A DNA stretch of 64,000 bases from Argyresthia goedartella (lineage: Eukaryota; Arthropoda; Insecta; Lepidoptera; Argyresthiidae), in NCBI GenBank assembly GCA_949825045.1, contig OX463835.1, positions 19,733,201-19,797,200 of the forward strand. Reading direction: 5' to 3'. Under the pieces are notes generated by a model. The model was not told the DNA's origin. It made no database searches and worked only from the letters and a program-made list of their open reading frames with translations. Shown here piece by piece: positions 53,832 to 64,000 of this stretch. Each line of letters begins with the position of its first letter. The stretch's first letter is position 1. The translations under genes and the position numbers were made by a program.

Positions 53832-56584
53832 GTAAGTAAGTACCTACGTTAAATTTTATTTAATTTGCAGGTATTGGTAGACTAGAAAGCGTAGAGTGAT
53901 CCAAATAGCAGTTTCGTGAGTTAGCATGACGTGATTTAGTTAGGTGCGTGATAGAAGATATTTTAAAATTAATTAATTTTGAATTCTTAACTGCTTAGTA
54001 GGTACGTAGCTGCCTACTTAATAATGTAGTTGTTTGTAGCGCACAAGGAAAATAATCTTTCAATTTAGCTTTCCGACTTGATTTTATAGAACTAACATTT
54101 AACTAAAGTCTCTGCATTTATATCTACAGAGTTGAACTCGATTGATGCCGAAATAAAGGTTTATCAACTTCAATTTACAAATCACTTTGAAGTAGATTTT
54201 TTTAAGCTTTTATGTCATTCATAAGTAATAATTCATATGCTTTCAGCAATAATCGAAGCTCTAAATTCCGAACTCAACTCTATATCATTAATTATGTTCT
54301 GTGTTTTCGACCATTCAGCTTACAGGTGACCCAAACTTTAATGCCGAGTGCGATATCCAGAAAACACGTAGGAAATCAAATAAATAACATAAAAGTTTCC
54401 ACGATTCAATTCTATTCAATTTGTTTATTTTTCAATTGTTCAATTTATGTCGATTGATTGTATAACCACCCTTTCATCAAGACAATCTATTCGAAACTAA
54501 TTAATTCCCGGTAAACAGGGAGCAAAATAGCACTTTACTCCAGGGACGATTTTTAAATCGAGTTGCCAGTACAGAGGAAATAATCACTTTCACTACATTC
54601 CAATTGACAGCTCCAATCACCACAGAGACCGATCTTGAAACGCAGACTTAATTAAAAAGTAAGTTTAAGACAAATTGTATTCTTAATTTGAGTTGTCAGC
54701 ACAGAGTAAATAATAATAACGTTTTATTTGTAGGTGCCTTAGAGGCATCGATATCGAACGAAACGTGGACCGCATAAAAGTGATTGTGAAAAGGTAAAAA
54801 ATGCACTAAATGTATTCCGCATTTGTTTATTTAGATTCGTTTGCGGATATTATTCTAAAAACTGAGTTCTTCCCCAAGAATGTACTGAAAATGAGAGATT
54901 GTAATGGTCTTTTTCCTACAAAATCCCGTGAAACATATGTGAAAACATACGGCAATTTCATACTTTGGAAAAATGCAATAAGAGCGAAATCATTTTCGGG
55001 AAATGTGTTTTAGCCTTATTATTTAATAATAATAATTATTATTTATTGCATCATAAAAACTTTACACATTGTTACAAACAAAGTTCTTAGATTAATTAGG
55101 TATGAGTCTATATATTAGGGACATCTGGTACCTGAGCTACGAAAAATACCGGTATTTCAGGCTCCAGTGCTCCTCTTAACTAAGGTATGTTGCTAATTTT
55201 GTAAATATATCTTACAGTGCAGACTAACAAGTCAATTCAATTTAAATGGAAATTTCTTTTAGAAAATGTTACATATCATTACCAATTGTAGTAAATCTGT
55301 ACTTATTAATAACTTGTCTTCTTTTACTCATTTTATCTTAGAGGGCGACAAAAATTTCAGAGAACTATTTTTAACTACAGTGAGGTATAAACACACGCTT
55401 CGCTTTGGCCATTGTAACGGGATCGCTACTAGGTAGGTAGGGTAGGGTAGAAAAAACAGGAATTAAATATACATTATTTTATTAAATAAAAATAAAATAA
55501 AAAAACAGAAAAAATAAAACCGACTATACCGTGGATAATTTAGATTTATGAGCTGAGCACACTTCTACACAAAACAAGTGCCCGAAAGGAGTCACTTCCC
55601 AGCGCTGCTTAGGCCTTCGTAGCGGCGGCTGACGCAACCCGGGTTACGGAACTTCCGCGTCCACTTCACAGGAATAACCGGGGGAGCACAGGTCTATGCG
55701 CAGGAAGAAAAATAGGGTCCGGAAATAATCCCAGACTTGGTCATCGATTATAAGGTCGCTTGGATTAAAATAATACTCTCGCCTTAAAAGTAGTTATTTT
55801 TATGTGGGCTATTGCAGAACAAGATCCAATTTGGCGCAACTCGCAAGGGCGCTAATGGATCGAGTGCCCCGAGATATTTAGACGCCCGAGCGAGCGAGCG
55901 CGAATATAAGTAGTTCGAGGGTTTTATAGCTACTTACAACCGAATAATTAAATTTAATTCTACTTTAAGTCATTCGTGCGAGGTATAGGTAAAATATTTA
56001 TTTAGTTATGAAACAATGTAATTTTTATTAGAGAAAAATAACTATTTATTAAAATTAATGGTTAAATTGTTACAACTGTTAAAATGCCGTTATACTGGTT
56101 GGCCAGGAAAGCGCACTGTTTGAAACTAAGTTTTGAGATTGTGCCACACTATATTTTCTTATCATTTTATAAGAAAGGAGATTGAAGAGTGAAACAATTT
56201 TCACCAAGGAGTTTTGTATAGCTTGATCTAATTAACTTTACAATTCAAGCATAGTGTGAAGTAAAGCGATTTGAAAATAGAACGTTTTCTATTAACAATG
56301 TATTGTGTTGCAAATGCTCAGTAATAACTGCAGACGCCGGGAAAGAAGGGCTTGCCGGCTGAGTGTACAGTGTTAGGAAGCCGGCAAGCCCTTTTCACGG
56401 CCAGAGGCATGTGTAGTGCTTTTCTCAAACATATGCAATGAAATAAAAAAACAATTCAAAAAACATATTCAAGTTTAAAAATACTACTAATCGTAAGTTC
56501 CGTGCGCCCATTGATGTCTTTTGCTTTGAGCATAAAATAAAAATAAAAACTTCCCGGCCTAGGCCTGCAATTTTGTATGAAATT
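53832..56584 (+). other. candidate intron 1 of the second gene; no element defined
   Basis: AT-rich. Contains a strong hairpin at 56335-56404 and a GC-richer block around 55560-55680. Short direct similarity GAGTTGCCAGTACAGAG / GAGTTGTCAGCACAGAG at 54560 and 54690. No gene seen. Confidence 0.4.
56335..56404. repeat. long hairpin
   Basis: AAGGGCTTGCCGGCT (56346-56360) pairs perfectly with AGCCGGCAAGCCCTT (56379-56393) across an 18-nt loop. Imperfect pairing extends about 10 bp outward (CGCCGGGAAAG versus TTTCACGGC). Function unknown. Confidence 0.85.
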
Positions 56585-56589
56585 CCGTT

Positions 56590-58740
56590 ACAGTTCAGTT
56601 TCAGTTTAGTTTATTTCTGTACAATATACATTGTGTTGAAAATAATAAAACCTTACTCTAATAATAATAATGTACTAACTATAATATGCTATTCTAAATG
56701 TTATATCAATAAAGTTCAGTCAAACAAACACTTGTAAAAATAATAATAATATTTGTAAACCAATTGAAGAACAGTGAAAGAGTGGCATTAACTATGGAAC
56801 TAAGTTCGTCATTGCTATCTGCCGCAGCTATAGCGTTTGTGTCATCTGCAAAAATAACAAGTTCTACCTCAAGCGCAGAATTATCAATAAAATTTATGAG
56901 ATCATTAATAAAAGTTATAAACAGAACAGGGGCCAAAATAGAACCTTGTGGAACGCCTCTTGTTATCTTCACTCTTTTAGACTGATAGGTTTTCTCACAT
57001 CTGTTTATCACATTTTTCATCTATATGAACTGAAACCGGTTTTGCAAATATGACTTCAATAGTGTCAACGATTTGCCCCTTACCCCGTAGAAGTCTATTT
57101 TTTTCAATAGTAAGTTATGATCCACTGTATCATATGCGGAGCTTAGGTCAAGGAATAAACCAGCAACTCTCTTTTTGTCATTTAATTTGGCAACTATTTC
57201 ATCCTACAATGTATCAATGGCATCTGCTGTGCTTACTCCTTTCTGATAACCAAATTGCCTTTTATTTAGTACTTTATGTTTATTTAAATGTCTAACAAGT
57301 CTGGTCTTAATGAGTATTTCGAAGATTTTTGAAAAAATTGGTAACAAGGATATTGGTCTATAATTGTTTGGGTCTTTCTTGCTTCCTTTTTTTTTAAATT
57401 GGCAATACTTTGGCTATCTTAAGTTGTTCCGGGAAAATTCCGGCCTTAGCACACATATTAAAAAAATAAGCTAATGGTTCCGCTAATAGATCTATGTTAT
57501 CCTTAATTATCTTTATAGGCATATCGTCAAAACCACATGACCGATTCGCTGGCATGTATTTAACCTCTCTTTCAATTTCTAGTGCGGTAACCTCTTTCCA
57601 GTCCATCTCTCCTTCTGTTCTTATAACATTTCTCTCTAAAAAGTTTATTGATAGTTCTGTGTTTCCCATAGTCAGTGTACTACTGCTATCAAATTTTTCT
57701 GAAAAAACATCAACTATTTGTTGGGACTCATCAATTAATATATTTTCTATTTTTAATTTAATTGTTTCTCTTATATTATTTATATTTGTACTTCGGTGTT
57801 TATTCACTACGTTCCATATATACTTTGCTGAATTTTTTGCGTAGATTATGTGAGATTGAATCGCCATCTTTTTTGCAGTTATTTTGCAGCTATTTTTCTA
57901 TAGAGTCTTAGGTACTTTATTTTATAACATACGACTGAGTCATCAGTAGTATTTTTATAAGTACAACATAAGACACGTTTCATTTTGCTAGATATTTTGA
58001 TTCCTTTTGTTAGCCATTTGAGTTTTTGCTCAGTTCGTAAACTAACCTTTTTCCTTCTTTTTTAAAACTTTGATTGAAACATTTATACAGTTTCGTTAGG
58101 AAACTATTAATACCCTCAAATTTCCAGTCTATATTGTTTAAGCTCTGTTTAAAGTTATTGTTGTTACGAGCGCTGAACAATCTATTTTCTACAAAAATTA
58201 CATCTTCCCTCCCTTTAACTGTACCCTGATCCAGCCGAACTTCTACTTCGCAGAATAATGCAGCGTGTCCATCTATAGTCCATTATGATCCAGGTTGATA
58301 TTTGATATGTGGTCTTGTGGCAGGTTGGTTAGAATGTTGTCGAGGCATGATTCAGCACCCCCACAAGCGTAAGTTACTTCACTAAAAAGAGGTCTGAAAT
58401 TATAGCATTTCAATAGGCTCAAGAACTCCGTTGGATTTTTATTTTCAATCAGTAAATCAACATTGAAATCACCGCAAATGAGACATATTCTGCCAAAGGT
58501 GCTATCCATTAACTTTTCCAAGCATTCCATAAAAACGTCAAAATTATTTACCTTTGGGTTATTTCTATACACACAAAATACATATAAATTTGTCTCGATA
58601 TCTCTAAAACCACATATCTCAAAATATTCCGTTTTATATAGAGATTCTCCTAATTTAAGAATTTCTGTCTTCCTATCTTTTAAACCTAATATCATAGATT
58701 CACCCCTACTCGTTCTTTCGAGTTGTGCGACCCGAAACGT
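56590..58740 (-). mobile_element. LINE D, minus strand, endonuclease-RT with missing 3' end
   Basis: Reading leftward: endonuclease (VYRNNPK, ICGDFNVDLL, SCLDNILTN, NLDHNG) at 58695-58273; RT entry (GFDDMPIKIIKD) at 57867-57394; fingers/palm in other frames around 57390-57030; GVPQGSILAPVLFITFINDL and VIFADDTNAI at 57020-56706. Several frameshifts and stops. The frame ends soon after FADD (LFFNWFTN) without the thumb and C-terminus that LINEs normally retain, so the 3' end is deleted rather than the 5' end. Confidence 0.85.
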
Positions 58741-58744
58741 GAAA

Positions 58745-59639
58745 CTTCCAAGCCTGTATATATATATAACGCACTTAATGACGACATTTCATTGCATGTT
58801 TGAGAAAATATACTTAAGTAGGTACATATATGATGTAAATTGGTAAAAAATCTACTATTCTGTTACTGTCCCAGAAGCGTTGCAATTTTGAGGGGAATTC
58901 CCCTTTTTGGGGAGAATTCCGAGTCTATGAGGGCCAAAAAAGGAGATTGAGAATAAAAGAGGATTTTAGGAGTATTTGCTAACAAGGTCTCGACCTATTC
59001 ACATATAATAAACGCAATCCGAGAAAGGAAACGAATTTCACGTGAACAAAGGTGCGTGCGTGGGTGGTTTAACCTGTCCTTACCGGGGTCCCGCCCGACG
59101 GTGGTGAAGTGACGCATTTACCGAGCCCGGCAATACCCGGCTGTCTTTTTTTTGCTCGCGTTTCCCGCTGCCCCACCGCTGCACACCGCGTGCGACGACG
59201 CCAAGTCTCCCGCGCTGATCAGAGTTGAAGCGAGAACCTACCTAATCCAACGTTGTCCATCGTTTTTTTCTTTTGTTGGAGGGGAAAAAAATGGAATTAA
59301 ACATGGCCAGGAGTCAGACCTCCCTGCTATGTCCGGGTACATATTGAGTGGGCATCAGGTTGTGTGGTATACTGATTAAAAATATCCCCTTGTATTGTAT
59401 ACAGTTATCGATATTCGATTTTACTGTGAGCCGTGGATGTTTATGCTGAAGGCTTTCTACCTGCAATTTGCCCTTTCGGGCGATATATATGTGTATATGA
59501 TATATATGGGAGGAGTTTGCCTGCTTACCTGATTTTACGAGCGGACATCAGCTCATAGTCAAAGGGCCTGATAGCGGCATGTTAGGGGGGCAGATGGCCC
59601 CCGCTACTAAGAGAGCCAATAGTATTTCTCAAGTGTTTA
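58745..59639. other. no gene recognised
   Basis: Includes the palindrome AGGGGAATTCCCCT at 58891-58904 and a GC-rich stretch 59080-59240 without a recognisable domain. Confidence 0.45.
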
Positions 59640-60060
59640 ATAGTAGTTTATCTATACACGTATCATAAACCCTCTTTACTGCGTCTAAAAACCGCACGTT
59701 AAGACCAGCATAATGTAAAACTATTTGGGAAAAACTCATTTCTTATCTGAACATTTGTACATTATGACCATAAAATGAGCAGAAAATATCAGGGCAACAT
59801 ACTGCGGTAGCTTAGGTGAAGGGTAAAGGGGGTGAGCGAAGCGAAGCCCCCTTTATCCTTCGTGTTAGGTTGAACATGTAAGAACAACAAAAAATACTTA
59901 AAAAACATAAACTGAAGTTCACAAAACATAAAAATAAGTTTGGTGATCATTTATGCAAACACAATTTGTTGGTCATTTACCCATTCTGGCAAGTCATTTC
60001 GAATTTATTGGTAGAAAAATAGGTACCTTTTTGGTAATCGTTTAAACACAAGCCTTAAAT
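59640..60060 (+). repeat. repeat Y fragment followed by repeat X copy
   Basis: 59640-59770: AGTAGTTTATCTATACACG and ATCATAAACCCTCTTTACTG (repeat Y, central part). 59775-60060: ATACTGCGGTAGCTTAGGTG with hairpin GGGTAAAGGGGG/CCCCCTTTATCC, ending GGTAATCGTTTAAACACAAG (repeat X). Confidence 0.78.
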
Positions 60061-60599
60061 AATTACTTACAACATCTTTTATTTATTGTGTGTGTACATG
60101 AAACAGTCTATATTTCCATACAATAAGTAAAAGTAAAGTACTTACTCCAGGGGTATGTTCAATAAAATGCCCTCCTTGCCTTAGCTATGGAAACGATGAC
60201 TCGGAACTTCTGGCCGAGGGGCAGGGGCTGCAAAATGCGACCTGGACCTGGAAGCGAGAACTGGCATCCGAACAAGAGCATTAATTGTCGGCCAAACTCG
60301 AAACTGGACGCTTCGCTCGCTCGGTCAATTACTAACCATATGCCAAGCATCAGTTTTTTTATCAACCTTATTAAAATTGCCTACATAAGTTTAGTTCAGT
60401 TTTCAGTTTATAACATGAGTTTTTGTTTTTTTTAGATTTATTAATTATGGATTCGTTTGAGAAGGCGTAAATATAAAATGGAGAAATCGTTACGGTATGT
60501 AATTAATTACAATGTATGTATGAATGTGTTTAGAAACGAATGTTGGTGGTTATTAACTTGCATAGTACCTATATATTATTGAGGAGAACAATTTAAATG
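60061..60599. other. no gene recognised
   Basis: Nothing definable; a short frame at 60187-60435 has no domain. Confidence 0.4.
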
Positions 60600-60960
60600 A
60601 CCACCAAAATGATTTTTTCCTACCCAAAATGTGTAAATGCTACCCAAAATGGGTAAATGATCACCAAAAGTTGCAGAAAATATCAGGGCAAAATACTGCA
60701 GTAGCTTAGGTGGTGGGTAAAGGGGGTGAGCGAAGCGATGCCCACTTTGTCGTTCGTGTTAGATTAAACATGTAAGAACAACAAAAAATACTTAAAACAT
60801 TAACTTAAGTATTCAAAACATAAAAAGAAGTTTGGTGATCATTTATCCAAAAACAATTGGGTGGTGGTTTACTAAATCTGGCGGTCGTTTCGAATTTACT
60901 GGTAGTAAAATAGGTGCGTTTTTGGTGATCGTTTAAACATAAGCCTTAAATATCTAAGGT
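60600..60960 (+). repeat. dispersed repeat X, most complete + copy
   Basis: Starts ACCACCAAAATGATTTTTTC, passes through ACTGCAGTAGCTTAGGTGG and the central GGGTAAAGGGGGTGAGCGAA, and ends TTTTTGGTGATCGTTTAAAC. About 360 bp. The TTTTGGTGATC/GATCACCAAAA end motifs are inverted relative to each other. Confidence 0.8.
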
Positions 60961-61331
60961 TATGGATGATGCAACAATTACTATTGAAATTACTATACTT
61001 TAGATTATCCTACTTAGAAATGTAAAAAATCATTGCAATACTAAGAACAATTAATACATAATTGAATGTTTCTGATCCTGTTGGTGATGCATGCACGGAA
61101 ATAGTGCAAGAAGTGAGAAGACTGCATGACTGTGTTGTTCTCAGATTATTAAATTTGTTTTTGGGAGAAGGTGAAGGTTGCCTACCGGTATTCGCACATC
61201 GGAAACGATCGTGCGGGTAGGCAACATCTGGCCGAGTCGGGTACTGGATGGGTGTCCATTTCTTTGCATCGGATCACACGTTAGCGGCTACTATCGCTAC
61301 TAGGTGGCAGAAGTCGTAAAACTGTGCCAGC

Positions 61332-62132
61332 TTGATAACTTCTGACAATGCTTCTGAAAACGCATTGGAATCTGAGATAAGTGAACCTCTTCATATTGTG
61401 GCATGGCTGGAAAACAACAACTTGGAAGTGAATTCCGAAAAAACCAAAATAATACAATTTCAGACTTCCTACAGTCACTCCGCGTTCGCTTCAAAGATCT
61501 GTATTGACTATAAAGGAACTGACATTGAAGATTTCGACTCTACCTTATTTCTAGGAATAGTAATAGACAAACATTGTGATTGGGAACCCACATAGACCCG
61601 GTGTGCCTAAACCTAAATAGGTTTGTTTAAGTGTTACGACGTATGAGAAAAGTGGCAACGAACGATGCAACTCTATCAGCATACAACGGATACGTTATGT
61701 ATTGCGCTAAGGTATGGTTTAGTTATGTGGGGTAACTCCGTAGACTTTGACAGGGCGTTTAAAACCCAAAAAAAATGTAATCGAGCAATATGTGGTGCAG
61801 ATTATCTAGATAGCTGTAAACCTTTGTTCAAAAGAACACAGATACTTCCCCTGCCGTGCCTATATATATACGAAATGTGCATTTTTGTTAAAAAATACCC
61901 AGATCTGTGTAACAAAAACTCAGAAATGTTTAATGCTAGAGGCAGGCACGAAGACAATTTATATGTCCCACCACAAAGGTTACAGTTATTTTCCAATAGT
62001 GCCTATTGCATGGCAATAAAAATTTATAACCAAATCCCCAATGACATAAAATATGTGACATTTAACATGTTTAAAAATAACTTATTTTATTATTGGACCA
62101 ATTATATTCTAAGTTTAATGATTTTATATTGA
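61332..62132 (+). mobile_element. LINE E, 5'-truncated RT C-terminal fragment
   Basis: Starts just after the RT catalytic motif (ITSDNASE), with WLENNNLEVNSEKTKIIQF and FLGIVIDKHCDWEPT, a frameshift near 61592-61665, then LRYGLVMWGNSVDFDRAFK to YYWTNYILSLMILY ending 62132. Same domain order as the end of LINE C but a different family. It abuts the presumed copia LTR. Confidence 0.8.
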
Positions 62133-62235
62133 TATGCTTTATTTGGTAAGAACATTTATAGTACTGACAAGAGTAAAAGAATAGACATTCATAGACTACT
62201 ACATAAAGTATGTATATAAAAATAATATCATAACA
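62133..62235 (-). mobile_element. presumed start of the copia 3' LTR
   Basis: Immediately downstream (minus strand) of a purine tract CGAGGAGGAG (complement of 62236-62245), the sequence begins TGTTATGATATTA, as an LTR should (TG start after the polypurine tract). Its far end is not identifiable because LINE E begins nearby and the 5' LTR is outside the window. A perfect 12-bp inverted repeat CGATTATAAATG / CATTTATAATCG (62244-62255, 62271-62282) lies beside the tract. Confidence 0.5.
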
Positions 62236-62330
62236 CTCCTCCTCGATTATAAATGTGGTAAAACTTTTAACATTTATAATCGCATCTTAAAAATAACATA
62301 GACACATTGAACACTAAACATTACAAATTG

Positions 62331-64000
62331 TTAATAAACATTTAATAGGAATCTATTATGAGCAAATTTATCTGCAGACAGTACCTTCGTAAACATATCG
62401 GCAGCATTATTATATGAATCTATATGATGAACAGTTATTGTTTTATTTTTAACTAAGTCTTTGACGAAGTGATATTTTATATCGATGTGCTTCGCACGTT
62501 TGCTGTTCTCGAAGCTGTTTGACATGGCGATGGCTCCCATGTTATCTACGTAAATGGTAGGAGTTAAGCATTTACCGAGATCCTTGGCTAATCCTATTAT
62601 GTTTACTACCTCTGAACATGTGTTGGCCAGCGCGACGTATTCGGCTTCTGCCGTTGATAAGGAAACACAGTGCTGTTTTCTTGAATGCCATCCAATAACA
62701 TTACCGTTGTATGTGATTACACTTCCACTCGTACTTTTTCTGTCTATCTTCTGGCCTGCCCAATCGGCATCTGAGTATGCTTCAATTTTATTTATTCCGT
62801 TTTGATCTTTCTTATAGTTCAGGCCGAAGTGGATAGTTTCCTTTAAATATCGCAAAACTCTTTTCGCTTGCTTCCAGCATTGTGTGTCCGGTTTATCTAA
62901 GAATTGACTCAAGTATGACACTGCATAACTAATATCTGGTCTGGTTACTGTTGCCAAAAACATGAGACCTCCTATTATCTCCCGGTAGGGGACATCTATG
63001 ACATCTTTAGTTCTTTTACCCTGTAAATCTTTCTCCATTGGTGTTTTAACTCCATTGCATTCTGTCATTTTAAATTTTTCTAATAACTTTTCAATATGTT
63101 TGGTTTGACTGATCTTCATTTCTTTACCTGATCTTTTTATTTCTATTCCGAGAAATTTATTAATTGATCCTAAATCCTTGGCCTGAAATTCTTTGTATAA
63201 CTGGAGCTGCAGCTTTGTTATTTCTTCTTCTTCTCCTGTAATTAGTATGTCGTCAACAAATACTAACATCCAAACTTTACTGTTATAGTACAGGCAAAAA
63301 TCATGGTGGGATCGTTTTAGTCCTATTTCATTTGTTATGAAGTTGTTCAGTCTTTCGTTTCAGCATTTTGGGCTTTCTTTTAATCCATACAAACTTCTCT
63401 TTAATTTTAGTACTTTATTCTTACCGACGTTCACTCCTTCTGGTGCTTTTATGTATACATCGTTTTCCAACATTCCATTTAGAAAAGCTGTTGGTATGTC
63501 CATCTGACATATTTTATAATCATTTTGTACTGCATGAACTAAAAACATTCTAATTGTATTCATTCTCGCTACTGGTGAGTAATTATTTTCAAAATAACTC
63601 TCTTTCTGCTGGAATCCTTTTGCTACTAGTCTAGCTTTCTTAAGTCCACTTTCTTTGGTTCTAAAGACCCATTTTGTGTCTATCGCTTTTTTGCCTTTAG
63701 CCTCTACTTCTTCCCAAGTATGCAGCTTTTCTAACGAATTAATTTCTTTTCCAATTGCTTCTTGCCATTCTTTATCTTTTATTGCTTCCTTAAAACTTGC
63801 TGGATCTTCGAAACTCGCCAGGCAATATGCCATATATATTTCATAATCATTTAAATGTGTTGGTTTATTTATTAGTCTTCCTGATCTTGTTGTTTCATGA
63901 ACAACAGGTTCATTCATGCTGTGAAAAGAATCATTTTCATTTCCACTATTATTATATTCTTCTTCACTGTCATGCCTTGTTAAAGTTTCATTATGTATAT
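62331..64000 (-). pseudogene. copia-type pol, reverse transcriptase-RNase H, one in-frame stop; continues past the window edge
   Basis: Minus-strand frame open from the window end to 62331 apart from a TGA at 63360-63362. Integrase-RT linker (SGRLINKPTHLND), RT fingers (KWVFRTKE, ARLVAKGF), palm (MDIPTAFLNG; catalytic LVFVDDILITG), then connection and RNase H (YSDADWAGQ, DRKSTSG, STAEAEYVAL, DMFTKVLSADKF). This is the Ty1/copia order, with RT and RNase H after integrase. The premature TGA falls in SPKC-stop-NERLN, where relatives carry Trp, so a single base change could explain it. Otherwise intact, suggesting a fairly young insertion. Gag, protease and integrase lie beyond position 64000. 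Confidence 0.9.

Overview
This is a eukaryotic nuclear window, most likely from a moth or butterfly. The evidence is long AT-rich introns, GT-AG splice sites, several tRNA-derived SINE families, CR1/Jockey-like, RTE-like and copia-type retroelements, a Tc1-type DD34E transposon and dispersed repeats of the kind common in Lepidoptera. Insect origin is well supported. Lepidoptera is an inference from repeat style. I see no bacterial, organellar or CRISPR feature.

One host gene fills the first two thirds. I can assemble UBXN4 (UBXD2/erasin), an ER-membrane UBX-domain cofactor of p97/VCP in ER-associated degradation, from 13 coding exons on the + strand between 545 and 40740. Phases agree at all 12 introns and the predicted protein is 601 residues. 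It has an N-terminal thioredoxin-like domain (exons 1-3), a low-complexity linker with nine PSxPTx hexapeptide repeats (exon 6), a charged helical segment (exons 7-9), a UBX domain with an FPR loop (exons 10-11), a membrane-inserting segment (exon 12) and a conserved C-terminal tail (exon 13). A second host gene appears to start near 53567: one exon encoding a signal-anchor-like segment and three N-glycosylation sequons, ending in a consensus splice donor. The rest lies outside the window and I cannot name it.

The remaining sequence is mostly repeats. Intron 8 (16835-31648) holds a nested LINE complex: one LINE (18.8-21.95 and 28.45-29.27 kb) is interrupted by a Tc1 element and by a near-full-length two-ORF LINE (about 21.96-28.45 kb), which is itself split by a 5'-truncated third LINE (23.6-25.14 kb). 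A 1.4-kb minisatellite of 23-bp units follows. Other introns carry SINEs, miniature inverted-repeat elements (MITEs), a hAT remnant and further satellites. Downstream of UBXN4 are more MITEs, a 50-bp satellite grown inside a MITE, a minus-strand LINE (56.6-58.7 kb), a plus-strand LINE 3' fragment (61.3-62.1 kb), and the RT-RNase H end of a minus-strand copia element running off the right edge.

I did not find a convincing new multi-gene system. The most unusual signals are structural: a 12-copy tandem array made from the last codons and stop of UBXN4; a 144-bp element sitting in both orientations at the same junction of a 70-bp tandem array whose empty units look like excision footprints; an element whose terminal inverted repeat contains a donor and an acceptor splice site; and a MITE whose terminus was amplified into a satellite.
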